NCBI RefSeq assembly: GCF_029873635.1
Contig: NC_080419.1
Coordinates: 76,062,597-76,126,596, forward strand
Length of the DNA stretch: 64,000 nucleotides
Direction of reading: 5' to 3'
Source of the DNA: Malania oleifera
Lineage: Eukaryota; Streptophyta; Magnoliopsida; Santalales; Ximeniaceae
Positions within the stretch are counted from its first letter, which is position 1. Each line of letters starts with the position of its first letter. Positions 48,049 to 61,427 of the stretch are shown piece after piece. Made by a program: the position numbers and the translations under genes. The notes below the pieces were generated by a model. The model did not search any database, was not told where the DNA came from, and worked only from the letters and a program-made list of their open reading frames with translations.

Positions 48049-48701
48049 TGATAATTATGGTGTATTCCCAAGAGCGGGGTGAATTGGGTATTTAAAATAT
48101 TGTAGGTCAAGTATTGCCCTATTTCAATAAAATTAAAGTATTACGCAACCTAAGGTATTTTTATACAATCTCAAATACAAGTATCAAAATATGCAAATAT
48201 TTAAATCATGCACAACATTCACAATAAATCAAATATAAACATTCATGTGCTCGAAAGATAAATAGTAAAGGAAGAGAGAGAATGACACCAAGATTTTTAA
48301 CAAGGTTCAGCAAATCCCGCCTATGTCCTCGCCTTGGGCAAACCCCAAAGGATTCCACTAGCCCTGCTCACTTAACCAAGTGGAGCAAAAACCGTTATAA
48401 CAACTCCTTAAAGGATGGAGCCCTCCTTTTCAAGTGATACCGCATGCCTGGCACACTCTTTACAAGATGGAACCCTTCTCCTCAGGTGATACCCCATGCC
48501 TGGAACATGGTTCACTTACCCAAACTGCAAGGATGCAAAGATGTGAAATAATTATTTTTGTACAAGATAATACTTCTTAAATAAGCAAAGATGTAAAAAT
48601 TAAAATCCAATATGCACTCTCAAATAATCTTAAATTTGAAGCTCAATAGAGCTAGGGTTTTCCTCTTAAAATATTTTTCAAGTAAAGACTTAGAGTTTGG
48701 A

Positions 48702-48732
<31 letters not shown>

Positions 48733-49576
48733 GATTGACTTTTGGTAAAATTCAAATCCAAGAAGCTTTTCAAACAAGAAATATATGAATGAATATATTG
48801 CTTAAAGCTCTTTTGATTTACTCAAAGATTTTCTCCACAAACAATTTTCAATGATGATGTGAATCAGAGAGTTTGATCTTTGAGATTAAAATAAAAGAAA
48901 ACGCTCTCAAGTAATATATATATATAATAAATAAAAGCTCAAGCCTTTTCGAAGATCACCATCTGATCATCAAGATCAAGCTAATTGTAGAGGCACCACT
49001 TATCCTAAATTTTTAGCAAACAATTTTCTTCTCTCCCTCACTATTTCTTGGTTGTCCCAAAGATGCACGAAACTCTTTTTTTTCTTCCTTTTTTCTCCTT
49101 CTATCTTCTTGTTTGGCCATCCTCCCCTTGTGTCACCATTCCCTCCCTTTGTGGATGCCCCCTTGTTATAGGTCTAGGGTTTCATTCATCACTAAAAGCA
49201 AATCAAACCATCTTAGGCAATTTCCTTTCTTTCCATGCGTTCTCCTTCCATTTGCAAAGAGTGTCCATCACAGGCTCAACTGGATATCTCCTACTGATTT
49301 ATTTCCATGTAAATCTCAAGCAATTCCATTGAATTAGGAAACAAATCATCCTTATTTATTACAAATTATTCAATTTTAAGAAATAAACCATTCAATTTAG
49401 TTGAATATTCTCGCATATTCCCCTTTTATATTTTTCTTGCATTCCACGGTATTTCTTTAATGTATTTTCTTGATATTTAGTATTTTGAACCCCCCCCCCC
49501 CCATTTGGTAGTTTTATGAACAATGAGAATGCCAAAATTTTTTATATTGGACCCCAGCAAAAATAGGGTGTCTACA
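48049..49576 (-). repeat. F 5' LTR
   Basis: 1528 bp. The minus strand begins TGTAGACACCC and ends AATTATCA. It contains a TA microsatellite (48701-48730) and a run of 13 C (49490-49502). ATAGC follows at 49577 as the expected target duplication; the partner copy was not found. Confidence 0.78.
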
Positions 49577-50760
49577 ATAGCATTAAAGCATTCAACGAGA
49601 TTAGTGATCATGTTTCCGTACCTTCGACCACTCTTTTGGGATTGCGTCTGTACGTGAAGGAGGATCACTTCAAAAAATATTATCGGTGCCCCACCTTTCT
49701 TCATTATTCTTTCCATAAAATCATTAAATTTCATTAATTGATGTTCATTCCAAGCTCTCTTGTCCAACTACATCATTGTAGCATTGTGCACCCTCTTATT
49801 AAAGTTACTAACCACATGCTACAAACAAAATCTATAGTGTGCATGAGGTAGTTTCCATTGGAATTTGTGATGAACAACACCAATTATACTCACATGACTA
49901 TATAAGGCCTATGTCATTGTGATTGGTGACTTCCTATCAAATGCACTAAAGAAACCATTACCATGTGAAGAGACTCTTCTCCTCAACTACTGCAAAGGCC
50001 AAAAAAATAATCTACTGGCTGAGACTATCGCGTTCAGTAATTTCCCTCTATACTTCTCCTACAAGTGTGTTCCATATACACAAATAATTGGAGTACAATG
50101 ACAAAATACCTCAATCAAGGCTACAAATGACCAAAAGACACATGTCAAAACGGTTGATTTATGAGCATTAGGAATATCTCTTCACACCCTTGTTACCTTT
50201 GAGTTAGGATTTGAATAGCACATCATAGGCATCCACTTTCTTAGCTTTAATAAGAATTATCCTAATCACCAAAAACCCTTATGATTTTTAGCTACTTCCC
50301 GCACCATAACTTTTTGTATGATACATAATATTGATACTTTGACTTCATGTAAAGCAGAAATGAAACCATCAACATCGCTCTTGATAACTTTTGTTACGTC
50401 ATCTGCAATTAAGGATGACTTCAACTAGGGATGGTCTTGCGAAATAGTTTCATTCATGGAGGTGTGGGGGCATGTGTGCGGCATAATCTTAAATAGTTTT
50501 ATTATTTTTTGTTGGCAAACAAGCCAACTCTAAATGCAACTTGATTTCGCGTTGCACCTAACAACCCACATTTTTGGGATCGATCGCACAACCTTGAAGT
50601 TGTGGTGCATTTGGGCATGGTGGACATGTACAAAGTGTATCAAGTCATCCTTCATGTTGAAAATCATACCTTTTCCAGGATTTTGAAATTCCATCCCATT
50701 AAGTGCCCTCAAAAGAACCCTCAAAATGGGTTATAATATCACTGCCTCCAATATTGCAAT
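49577..50760 (-). pseudogene. Mutator-like (MULE) transposase remnant
   Basis: Minus-strand motifs appear in the order of plant MuDR/FAR1-type transposases: NGMEFQNPGKGM and a WVVRC region; CPHTSMNETISQDHP; CVFWSFVALIEVFCHC; ICVYGTHL followed by EKYRGKLL; and finally GRRYGNMITNLVECFNA. Transposases of this family have the catalytic Asp in the DGTHL motif; here it is Tyr, and a stop follows at the usual Tyr. Many further stops and shifts occur. The sequence breaks off at 49577 inside the NLVECFN motif where element F inserted. Its C-terminal half is not in the window. Confidence 0.8.
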
Positions 50761-51352
50761 CTAGCCAAAAGGCTTTATGTCGTATAGTCGTCTCTCTCTT
50801 TGAGCTATGTTCATAGTTTGAGTAAACAAGACAACTTCTTGATGAATGACTACACAATTATGTGCACCACCCACCTTGTTCGAGTTATTGTGCTTGCCTT
50901 TGAATGCTTCTCTCATGTGCATAGGATGAGTTACCATAATATATATACTAGTGTAAGTTTATTTCTTAAGGTTATTTCTATCCTAGTGGGAAAATGAGAG
51001 CATGACTCCGTGGACAATTTGACGTTTCCTAGTGCCAAAGATGTATTAGCATAGAAAGCTATTTACTGGAGGATGAGTGTTCATTAATTTGTAAAACTCA
51101 CTAGTCAATGAATTTGTATTTAGCCTGCTTGCCTCCCTCTATAGATACACATGGTTGAATTATGATGCTTTGATGTTTACCATTGCTTACCATTACTTTC
51201 ATGAATTACTTACTACTTCCACTTACATATCGTTCAGCTGCTATGAACATGCTCGGTTGGTAAACCATGGTAAACTTTTAACTAGCTAGTTAAGTAAGAC
51301 TACTTTAGCTAGCGCCATATGACCCTTCACTAAGGTGTGAAATACCAAGATC
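50761..51352 (+). other. Possible LTR remnant of gypsy element C
   Basis: No gene. It lies directly upstream of TTGGTATCAAAACTTG (51353-51368), which resembles a tRNA-iMet primer site, so it may be the end of C's 5' LTR. No second copy exists in the window to confirm this. Confidence 0.35.
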
Positions 51353-51399
51353 GTTGGTATCAAAACTTGATTAATTGTTGCATGAATTCAGTTGCCTTC

Positions 51400-52938
51400 A
51401 GTGTGGGATTATGAATTTTTGGGAAGAAACCATGCTGACCAACACTGAAAGATGCTAGAAGCACAAGCTGAGATAACCAACAATATGGCCATTGTGATGC
51501 CAACTTACTGAATGTTTTGATGAATAAAACGGATCACAAAAGCATAAATAGGGTTATGTGGTGGAATTATTAAAAAAAGAAAAAGGTCCACCACATAGTA
51601 AAGATCTTGTAGGCTCTGATGATTGATCTAACTATAAAAGTGAACTTGATGATTCTTGTTATGTAAACACTAACACTTTAGGGCTTAGTAGAACCAAGGT
51701 ACCAAAAGCTATGATATTTGGGGGTGCCAATGATGCCCAGGAGTTGTAGAATTTCTTGTTTAATATAGAGCACTACTTTCGCATTATAAGGAAAAAATTA
51801 AAACAAGTGAAAGTAAACATTACAACCAAGTACTTGGTTGGTGATGCTGAACTATGGTGGCATACCAAGTATGATGATATAGAGAATTAATGATGTGTCA
51901 CTAATTGTTAACTCAACTTGAAGAGAGAGCTTAAGGCCTATTTTTTTTCTTAATAATATTGAACATAATGCTAGATGAAAGCTAAAAGACCTTAAGCACA
52001 ATGGGTCAATCGGGGAATACATGATATTGTTTTTTACCTTGATGTTAGATATCAGGGACATATCGAAAAAGAACAAGTTTAACTTTCTAGAGGGGGTTGA
52101 AACCATGAGCAAATAAAAAAATTTCATGGAAAAAAAGTCAAGACTTGTCTACCCCACAGCCTGCTATAGAATTCTTAATTGACTGTGCTAGAGAGAATTT
52201 CGCAATGTCGAAAAAGAGTGGCACCTGTGGAAATGGTAAAAAGTCTTTTAAGAATGGAAAAACCAAAAGTGAGGGAGCCAATAGTCAGGCATCAAACTCA
52301 AATGAAGTTTTGTTATCTCAATCATTCAACACATCCAATGGTAAGGACAAGATAACGTGCATCTTATTTTGAGGCCCTCACAGAGTTATTGATTGTTTAC
52401 AGAAGTCATCACTCAATGCCTTACAACCTTCCATTGTGGAGGCGCCACTAACAATTGGTGCAATACAACTAGTTAAATGTATTGGAGAGGCAAATGAAAG
52501 AATCAAAATCTACACAAATAAAAGCGTTTATGTTTGTTCACTTGAGGATCAGTAGGAAAAGCACTCTTACTATAGTTGATACCAAGGATAGCCACAACTT
52601 TGTTTTATAGGCACATGTTAAGAGACTCAATGTATCCTTAGAGAAGGATATAATATGCATGAAAGCGGTTAACTCTGCAGCTTAACCTACTTTAGAAGTA
52701 GCTAAGTGAATCTTGGGGAGTGGCCACGACATTGAAATTTCATAGTTATTCCATTAGGTGACTTCTTTATTCTTGGCATGTAAATGCTAAGGGATACCAA
52801 GGTAGTGTTGATGTCATTTGCTAGTTTCTTTTGTCTAATGAGAGATCACTCTTGCATGGTGCAATTCATTGCAAAGAAATATGATGATGAAAAGTTCTTT
52901 TCTACCATGCAAATCAATAAGGGATTGAGGAGGGAGGA
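51400..52938 (+). pseudogene. C: gypsy gag and protease remnant
   Basis: A plus-strand Retrotrans_gag region across several frames: FGGANDAQEL and FLFNIEHYF near 51710-51775, LDIRDISKKNKFNFLEG near 52042-52094, and PQPAIEFLIDCARE at 52153 (frame 52145-52372, basic and Ser/Asn-rich). A GPHRVIDCLQKSSLNAL segment after 52372 is the remains of the zinc knuckle. The protease follows with VDTKDSHNFV, where DTG has become DTK, and MKAVNSAA. The pre-RT piece stops at 52938, where element B begins. The continuation would lie beyond the right end of the window. Confidence 0.75.
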
Positions 52939-53891
52939 TGATGTAGGACAAGATTGATCGACCTATGTCTTACGGTTCAACCCTTATATAAGCACATACA
53001 CTGTAAACATTTTAAATTAATAATTTTATCAACCAAATATCATTATGAACTAGGCTATGATTCACATGTTTAAAATATTTTGAAAAGGTGTATGGTTTTT
53101 CCATGAAATTAAATCTCAAATGTTCTTTCACAAAGGAATCGAGTCATATGTTGAAAAGATGCTACTTCAAATATTCAAGAATGTAAGTTCTATGTTAGCA
53201 TAACAATATTCCCACAATTGATAAGAGCAAGTGAAATAACATTGAAAAGTAAAGGTTGTGAGTAACTTCAGTTGCCTGAACTTCAAGGTCAATCGCCTGA
53301 AAAATTTAGAAGCCGATTCCATATTGGCAGTAGTAGTTCAGTCTACTGATCCAACAACTTCAACAACCTGAACATCCACAGGTTTTGAATAAAATGTAGG
53401 AACTTAAGAGCTATTTTCAACTAGGATTATAGGGATTCAAGAAAAAGTGCACAACCAGATAAGGGCTCAATAAAATAATAATCTTACTAAAGGATATTTT
53501 TGGATGACTTGACATTGTTCACCACAAACTTAGATCATGCAAAAAATCCTTGGAACAAGCTTTGATCACAATGAAGAAGTGGAACTATTGTGTGTATATA
53601 AAAGTGGTCATGTGGGTGTAATAATGGGGTGCTCATGTGGGTGAGAGGGAGGAGATGGTGTTGGATTCACTGGATAGACAGTGGTCTCTTACCACCAGAT
53701 CTTTGGAGAGAACAACATAACCTCCCACTACACAATCGGAAGATTGGACAAAGCTAACAAGCTTCAATAAAAGGAATTCTTTCAATATATTCAAACTTAG
53801 CTAAGTTTAGTCTTACAATGACACAAGATATAAAAGACTTCGCATTGGGGGACAAAGCATTAACTTCTTACACAAGTATGGGGGAATAAGG

Positions 53892-56039
53892 TGTTGGTCT
53901 TATAAGGCATAAAATCTTATTTTGATGCTAACAAACAAGTGCAACTTAACATTTTTTGTTGAGTGGTGATATTTCAGAACTTACAAGGATCACATATGTG
54001 AAAGCAAGGTCAAAGTACTACAAGGATCAAATGAAGCTTAAAAAAGTCAAAGCATGGATTTAAAGATGATTTAATTAAATCTTGAAGATTATGAGAGCAT
54101 GCATATTAAAGTGAACTTGCTAAAAGTCTAAAGTACATTGAAAGTTTGAAGAAAAGATGGATTCAAAGCAAGGACATACATGAAGACTTCAAGAGTTGAA
54201 GGAATCTTAAGAAAGTCTTATGTAAGTACTTCATTCGATTTCAATATGGATACAAGAAGCTATTAGGTTAACTTCTTGGACCTAGATACCTTTCAAAATA
54301 CTTGGAAAATATTTTTATAAGATCAAAAGATATTTCAAAAGGGTTCAAATTTTTTTTGGATTGGAAAGCACAAAAAAACAGTTTTTCCAAATACTGTCAT
54401 TTTTTCTACATCCGCATTGAGGTGCATTTTTCTCTATAAAAAAACTCCTTATTGTAACAAGTGGTCAACATAAAAGTTGTAGAATTTTCTCGTACCTTTC
54501 TTTGAACACTAAGAAAACCTAGTTTGGAGTTGTATAGAAAATGTTATGATTAGAATACGAAAGCATGGTCAAAGTTGTCAACAAACTAAACACTGTTCAT
54601 GGCAAAACTTCAAAAGACTGAACAACAGACATAACAACCTCAGGTGATTGACCCTATAAGTTCAGGTGCCTGAACATGTACTGACTTTGAAAATTTCAAT
54701 TTTCTAAAATTTAAGCGAATGACCCCGAGACTTCAGGCGCTTGAACACTGTCAAAGGTCATATTTTTTAAAAGTTTTTAAATTCAAACTTATGTTTCTTG
54801 TGCTCCAAAATTTCAATAAACTTGGGAAACACTCCAAGTCACTTGGGGAACATGAAATAGACTTGATTTCTCATCTATAAATAAGCCCACAAAGCTAAGG
54901 ACTAATTACACCATGAAAATACAGCAAACAAGCTTTCTTGTTCTCAAATCTCCTAATTCTCTCAAAGCTCTCTTATGCAATTAATTTCCAAGTTTCACCA
55001 ATGAGATTTGTTGTGAATTTAACAAGAAAATTATGAGCCAACTCCTAATTATTTCAACCTAGAAAGAAGGCTTACGGTGATATCTTCTTGAGCTTCATAT
55101 TTCCATACTGTGAATTTGATTGAAGTATATAGATTTAACTTGTACTAATCAGCTCTTTGTGAGAGCACTCTTTGTACACATCCATTTGATTTATATCTTG
55201 TAGATATTCACGGTTTAAGGTTATTTGTATCGTTGGCTAAGCGTGGGGATATCACTTAGAGAGGCGGGTTCTAGCCTAATTCAAGGAGTGACCGAGTGAG
55301 GGGATATCACTTGGGGAGGCAGGCTCTAGCCTACTGAAGGAGTGTGTAATCGGTGTTGTTCCACCCAGTAAAGGAACTAATTTTAGTGAATCCTTTGGTG
55401 GTTTGCCAAAGGTGAGGACGTAGGCTAGGTATAAGTCGAACCTCGTAAAAATCCCGGTCTCACTGTCTCTTTCTCTTACTCTTTATTTTCAGCATATATA
55501 AATTGTGTGGATGGTTTAATTGGTAATCATATATACTACGTATATTTGGAAATCAAGTAAACTTAAACTCTAATTTTGTTTTGGATTGTGGAAACCGAAA
55601 GGTAGTATGTTGGTTAAACCATATTTTGCGGAAACCATATGAGAGTAGTTACTTGGTTAACATCCCAAAGATAAATTAACTAAGAGTTTATTTGAATTCT
55701 GAATTTTGGGAAAAGTGTGGATGTTGTGTTAAATTTCAATTATAGAAACAAATTGCATTCTCTACAAGGCTTACAAATTCGTATACGTAGGGCTGCAAAC
55801 AAAATAACCATCTTGATTGGATATTGTGGTTGATTGGAAAAATTGATTGGTTTGGCTAATTGATTGATTACTTGATTGTTTAAATACTTTATTGTTATAT
55901 GGTTGTGGATTGGATATTATTTTAAGTATTTGTTGTGTATTTGGTAAATCAATAAGAAGTCAATAATACATTACAAAGAAGTAAAAGAAATTTTTAAATC
56001 CAATTCAGCCCCCCTCTTGGAACTACACCTTAGTTTTCA
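53892..56039 (+). repeat. D 5' LTR
   Basis: Begins TGTTGGTCTTATAAGG and ends TTAGTTTTCA. Followed at 56042 by TGGTAACAAAGTGGGG, a degenerate tRNA-iMet-type primer site. Confidence 0.87.
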
Positions 56040-56096
56040 ATTGGTAACAAAGTGGGGTTATAACAAATCCTAACAAGTAGATACATAAAGATCTAT

Positions 56097-58021
56097 ATGG
56101 CACACATAGGAGTAGCTCCCTTTGGATAGGGACAATCTTCAACTAGGCCTCCTATCTTTTGTGGACATAACTACACTTTTTGGAAAAAATGAATGCAAAT
56201 CTATCTTCAAACTATGAATTGGAATGCTTAGGAGGTTGTCATAGATTGTTACCTAATTCCCCTTAAACTAGTAGATGGAGAACAAGTTTCTAAGGAGAAA
56301 AATGATATGATATACTTAGATCATAAGATGCGGCAAGTTAATTATAGTGTCATGAATGCTTTATATTGTAATTTAGATGCTAATGAATTTAATAGAGTAA
56401 TGACTTGCAAATCAACTAAGGAAATATGGGATAAGCTAGAAGTCACTTACGAAGCCACTATAGATGTTAGGGATAATTGGATTGATATGCTTACAAGAGA
56501 ATATGAAGCTTTTAAGATAAGTCCAGATGAATCTATAACTAGCATGTACACTAGGTTCACTCACATAATAAATTCCCTAAATGCCTTAAGAAAAACCTAC
56601 ACTACCTATGAGATGATAAGAAAAAATCTTAGAGGGCTGCCACCTATATGGGAACCAAAAGCAATTGCCATAACGGAAGGAAGAAATTTGAAAAACACCT
56701 CCTTAGATGAGCTAATAGGTTCTTTACTCACATATGAAATTGCAATGAATGAAAGCAGTGGAAAAACCAAAACCCAAGAATCAATAACCTTTAAAGCTTC
56801 AAAAGAAAACTCTAGTAGTGAAGAAGAAATGGATGAAGATGAACTAGCCTTCATATCTAAGAAACTTGCAAAATTCCTTAGAAGGAAAAAATAATTCAAA
56901 AGAAGAAACCAAGACTCTGAATCAAAAGAAGAATAAATTAGCAAAAAAAAATCTAAAAATAAAACCCCCACATGTTATAATTGCAATAAAGCTAGACATA
57001 CAAAATCAAAATGTCCACTACAAAAAAAAGAGTCTAAGAAGAAAAACAAAAAGGCCATGAAAGTCACTACTTGGGACAACATGAGTACAAGTAGTTTGGA
57101 ATATGAATCAAGTGACAAAGAGGTTGCTTATACTTGTTTTATGGCATGGGACGATGAGGAAGGCTCCTCATCCAAATCCTTAACTAATTCTTGTAGTGAT
57201 TCTTCAAATGAATCCAATGATGAGTGTATGTCATATTATGATGAATTACAAAATGATTTATTCAAAATACATAAGATGCTAATCAAAGTAACTAAACAAA
57301 ACACATCATTGAAAAACAAGAACGATTAAATAATGAAAGAGCTAGAATCAATTAAGATTATTGAAAATGATAAAGGTTCAAAACTCAAGAAAATAGAAAA
57401 TAAGTATGAAGCTGCAATAAAAGAATTAGAAGCTAAAAATATTTCTAAAAAAGAAAAAGACTTGAAAATCAAGAAATTAGAAAGCAAAAATGAAAAGATG
57501 ATAGAAACCTTCGATCCCTATCCTCTATGGAATATGAGAAAAACATATATATTTCTGAATTAGAGGATAAAATAAGAAAACTATCTTAAGAATTAGAGAA
57601 ATCACAAATGAAGGTTGATGATAAGAAAGACATCGATATAAATGATCGCAAAAATCAAATTGAAGATAAAGAAAAGATCATTTACAACTTCACAAAGGGA
57701 AAGGAAAATTTTGACAAAATGATAGGCTCACAAAGGATGACCTTAAACAAAGAAGGCATTGAATTTAATGGGGTTGAAAATTAAAAAAAAAAAAAGAATT
57801 TTTATATGGGTTATTTTTCGAAAGCATCCAAAGATTATACTAGCACATCTTCTAATGCCTACACTAACACGATATGCTACCTATGCAAGAAAAAGGGTCA
57901 TATCAACTTTGAATGTCCATTAAAGAGAAAGGACGTAAGAATTAAACAACTACGGAGAATAAAAGAAAAAACAAGTCTTGTGAAACCTTCAGGACCCAAG
58001 AAAGTATGGGTACCAAGATAA
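56097..58021 (+). pseudogene. D gag with two CCHC zinc knuckles
   Basis: Starts MAHIGVAPF at 56097 and meets a stop soon after. 56307-56894 is open and has the UBN2-type core: MNALYCNLDANEFNRVM, IWDKLEVTYEAT and KNLRGLPPIWEPK. The same frame, with stops, continues through a first knuckle, CYNCNKARHTKSKC (near 56975), an acidic Ser-rich part and a Lys/Glu coiled coil (57057-57563). A frame change leads to a second knuckle, CYLCKKKGHINFEC (near 57875), and the end motif GPKKVWVPR at 58020. In full SIRE elements protease follows this motif; here pol is absent. Confidence 0.85.
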
Positions 58022-59272
58022 AAAGCCTTGCATGAGACCAATAAATAACATTGTTGGCCAAAATCATAGGATGATTCATACAAGCTTAAAATAAAGAGTT
58101 TAAAAATTTGGAAAGAAAATTCATATGAAAACAAAAATCAAGCATATCACATGAATATTTTGATAAGAAACATTTTAAGAATGAGAGATGCTTGAAGACA
58201 ACTTGAGCAATATGACAAAGCAAATGAAAATAAAATACATGTTGTGCTAATTTGCTATATATACTACATGTATGATCATGACTTGACTTATATTAATAAT
58301 ATATGACTCATTATATTGCAAACTTGAACATGATTATGAGGCTAAAACTTGATATAAGAAGTATGGAGTTAGAGCATGAGATTATTGAGTATGAGCACAA
58401 GCATGAATCTTGATATAAAATTAATTTTTGACTATGCATGCTAATAATGAAGCAAGTGGATAAATTTGTCTTGTGCTGCTCTTTATATTGATATCCATGA
58501 TCTATGAATGATATTTTTGATATCCATGAACTATGCATGATGTGATATTAGCTTTGGAATCTATAAAGTATTTTTGGTATCACATTTTAAAATTTTTAAT
58601 TGGTATCACAATTTAAAAGGCTCAATTGGTATCACAAATTGATATTTAAGAATGATAAGCATAATTGAACTCATGAGCATGTTATGATATTGAAGATGTT
58701 AACATGATATTGGTATTTCATGATTGTGTTCATGAGAACATATAGGATATGAATCAATATATGAAGCATGGATAATAAACTTAAAAGCATAATTGGTATC
58801 AAATCTAAATGTATTAAATTTTTTTTGGGGGGGGGGGGGAGTATTATGACTTATTGCTTGTATTATGTTTCTTCCCTAATTATTAAATTGGAACCATGGA
58901 ATAAATAATTGGTATCATGAATTATTATGCATGCTGAAGTTAAAGTACTATACCTTTTATGGTTGCCCATAGCCTTAGTACTTAATGTCTTACTCTTCTT
59001 GATTGATGTCAAAAAGGGGAGAAGTTTAGGGCAACAAAAATTGAGCATGATAGTAAAACTTTATGATCATGATATATATATCAAAAGGAGGATAAGTACT
59101 TGATGTTGATTGATATTGATATTGAATAATGTGATTTTGATACATGAAAATATTTTTGAAAATGACCTTGAGATTGAAAAAATTGTTAAGATGATGCTTA
59201 TTAAAAGGGGGAGACTTTTTAAGGCTTACTCAAATTTTTGCTCCTTATTTGTCATCATAAAAAAGGGGAGAT
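58022..59272 (+). other. D 3' non-coding interior
   Basis: AT-rich, no gene. It has five scattered copies of TTGGTATCA (near 58574, 58600, 58626, 58793 and 58909), a run of 13 G at 58827-58839, and a polypurine tract at its end. Confidence 0.6.
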
Positions 59273-61427
59273 TATTAGCCTTACAAGGCTTAAAATCTTT
59301 TTTTGATGCTAACAAACAAGTGGAACTTAACATTTTTGGTTGAGTGGTGATATTTTCAGAACTCACGAGGATCACATATGTGAAAGCAAGGTCTAAGTGC
59401 TCATAATGATCGAATGAAGCTTAAAAGAGTCAAAGCATGGATTTAAAGATGATTTAAATAAAGTTTGAAGATTATGAGAGCATGCATATTAAAGAGAATT
59501 TGCTAAAAGTCTAAAGTATGTTGAAAGTTTGAAGAAAAGATGGACTCAAAGTAAGGACATACATGAAGACTTCAAGAGTTGAAGGAATCTTAAGGAAGTT
59601 TTATGTAAGTACTTCATTCGATTTCAATATGGATACAAGAAGCTATTAGGTTAACTTCTTCGACCGAGATACCTTTCAAAATACTTGGAAAATATTTTTA
59701 TAAGATCAAAAGATATTTCAAAAAGGTTAAAATTATTTTTTGGAATGGAAAGCACCAAAAAACGGTTTTTCAAAATACTTTCATTTTTTCTACATCTGCA
59801 TTGAGGTGCTTTTTTATATATACAAATATCCTTATTTTAAAAAGTGGTCAACATGAAAGTTATAGTATTTTTTCGTAGATTTCTTTTGACACAAAGAACA
59901 CCTAATTTGGAGTTGTATAAAAAATGTTATGATCATAATACGGAAGCAAGGTCGAAGTTGTCAGCAAACTAAACACCGTTCACAGCAGAACTTTGAATGA
60001 CTGAACAACAGACAGAACAACCTTAGGTGACTGACCTTGTGAGTTCAGGTGCCTAAACCTATACTAACATAAAAAATTACAGTTTTCTAAAACTTCAGGC
60101 GACTGACCCTGAGACTTTAGACGCCTAAACACTGTTAACGGTCATATTTTTTAAAAGTTTTAAAATTCAAACTTATATTTCTTAGGCTCCAAACTTTCTA
60201 TAAACTTTGGAAACACTCCAAATCACTTGGGAAACATGAAATAGACTTGATTTCTCATCTATTAAACCCCCCCCCCCCAAGGCTAAGGATTAATTACACC
60301 AAGATAATACAGCAAACAAGCTTTCTTGCTCTCAAATCTCCTAATTCTCTCAAAGCTCTCTTGTGCAATCAATTTCCAAGTTTCACTACTAAGATTTATT
60401 GTGAATTTAACAAGAAAATTCTAAGCCTATTCTTAATTCTTTCAACCTAGAAAGAAAGCTTACGATGATATCTTCTTGACCTTTATATTTCCATATTGTG
60501 AATTTGAATGAAGTATACAGATTGAACTTGTGCTAATCAGCTCTTTGCTAGAGCACTCTTTATACACATCTATTTGATTTGTATCTTTTAGATATTGATG
60601 ATTCAAGGTTATTTGGATCATTGGCTAAATGCGGGGATATCGCTTAGAGAAGCGGCTCTAGCCTAATTGAAGGAGTGACCGAGTAAGGCAATATCACTTG
60701 GAGAGGCGGGCTCTAGCCTACTGAATGAATGTGTAATCAGTGTTGTTCGGCCCATTAAAGGAACTAATTTTTCTGATCCTTTGGTGGTTTGCGAAATATA
60801 AGGACGTAGGCTGCGTATAAGCTTAACCTAGTAAAAATCCCGGTCTCACTCTCTCTTTCTCTTACTTTTTATTTTCAGCACATATAAATTTCATGGATGA
60901 TTTAATTGGTAATCATATATACTACGTATATTTGGAAATCAAGTAAACTTAAAGTTTAATTTTGATTTGGGTTGCGAAAATTGAAAGGGAGTACGTTGGT
61001 TAAACCATATTTTGTGGAAACCATAAGGGAGTATGTTACTTGGTTAACATCCCAAAGATAAATTGACGAAGACTTTATTTGAATTCTGAATTTTGGGAAG
61101 AGTGTGGATGTTTTGTTAAATTTCAAATAGAGAAACAAATTACATTCTTTAAAAAGCTTACAAATTCGTATACGCATGGCTGTAAACAAAATAACCATCT
61201 TGATTGGATATTGTGGTTGATTGGAAAAAATTTTTGGTTTGGTTGATTGATTGATTACTTGGTTGTTTAAATACTTTATTGGTATATGGTTGTGGATTGG
61301 ATATTATTTTAAGTATTTGTTGTGTATTTGGTAAATCAACAAGAAGTCAAGAATACATTAAATAGAAGAAAAAGAAACTTTTAAATCCATTTCACCCCCC
61401 TCTTAGGACCACACCTTAGTTTTCACA
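59273..61427 (+). repeat. D 3' LTR
   Basis: Begins TATTAGCCTTACAAGG, where the first bases have drifted from TGTTGG. It ends TTAGTTTTCA and contains a run of 12 C at 60267-60278 that the 5' LTR lacks. Confidence 0.85.

Larger units (their letters stand above)
45455..49576 (-). mobile_element. F: right part of a pol-less SIRE-like copia element
   Basis: The minus-strand 5' LTR is 49576-48049, followed by an exact tRNA-iMet primer site and a decayed gag. After gag, 45455-46930 is AT-rich non-coding DNA with no pol. The left LTR is not in this segment. Element E inserted here with CATGA, so F's interior once continued at 29638 leftward, and possibly at 28979, 21793 and 480 beyond the other insertions (inference). 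On the right, F ends inside the Mutator-like transposase gene. Confidence 0.72.
53892..61427 (+). mobile_element. D: gag-only SIRE-like copia element
   Basis: LTRs of 2148 bp (53892-56039) and 2155 bp (59273-61427) are flanked by TAAGG and CAAGG, 4 of 5 matching. The interior is 3.2 kb: a primer-site-like sequence, a broken gag with two zinc knuckles, then about 1.25 kb of non-coding DNA and a polypurine tract (AAAAGGGGAGAT, 59261-59272). No protease, integrase, RT or RNase H is seen. The gag closely resembles that of element E, which could have supplied enzymes in trans when intact. Confidence 0.85.

Noticed and set aside
49048-49337. Plus-strand frames in the F LTR
   Set aside because: Inside an LTR on the strand opposite to the element; composition-driven.
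58827-58839. G-run as a polypurine tract at an LTR border
   Set aside because: No LTR starts after it; the D 3' LTR begins at 59273 after a separate polypurine tract.
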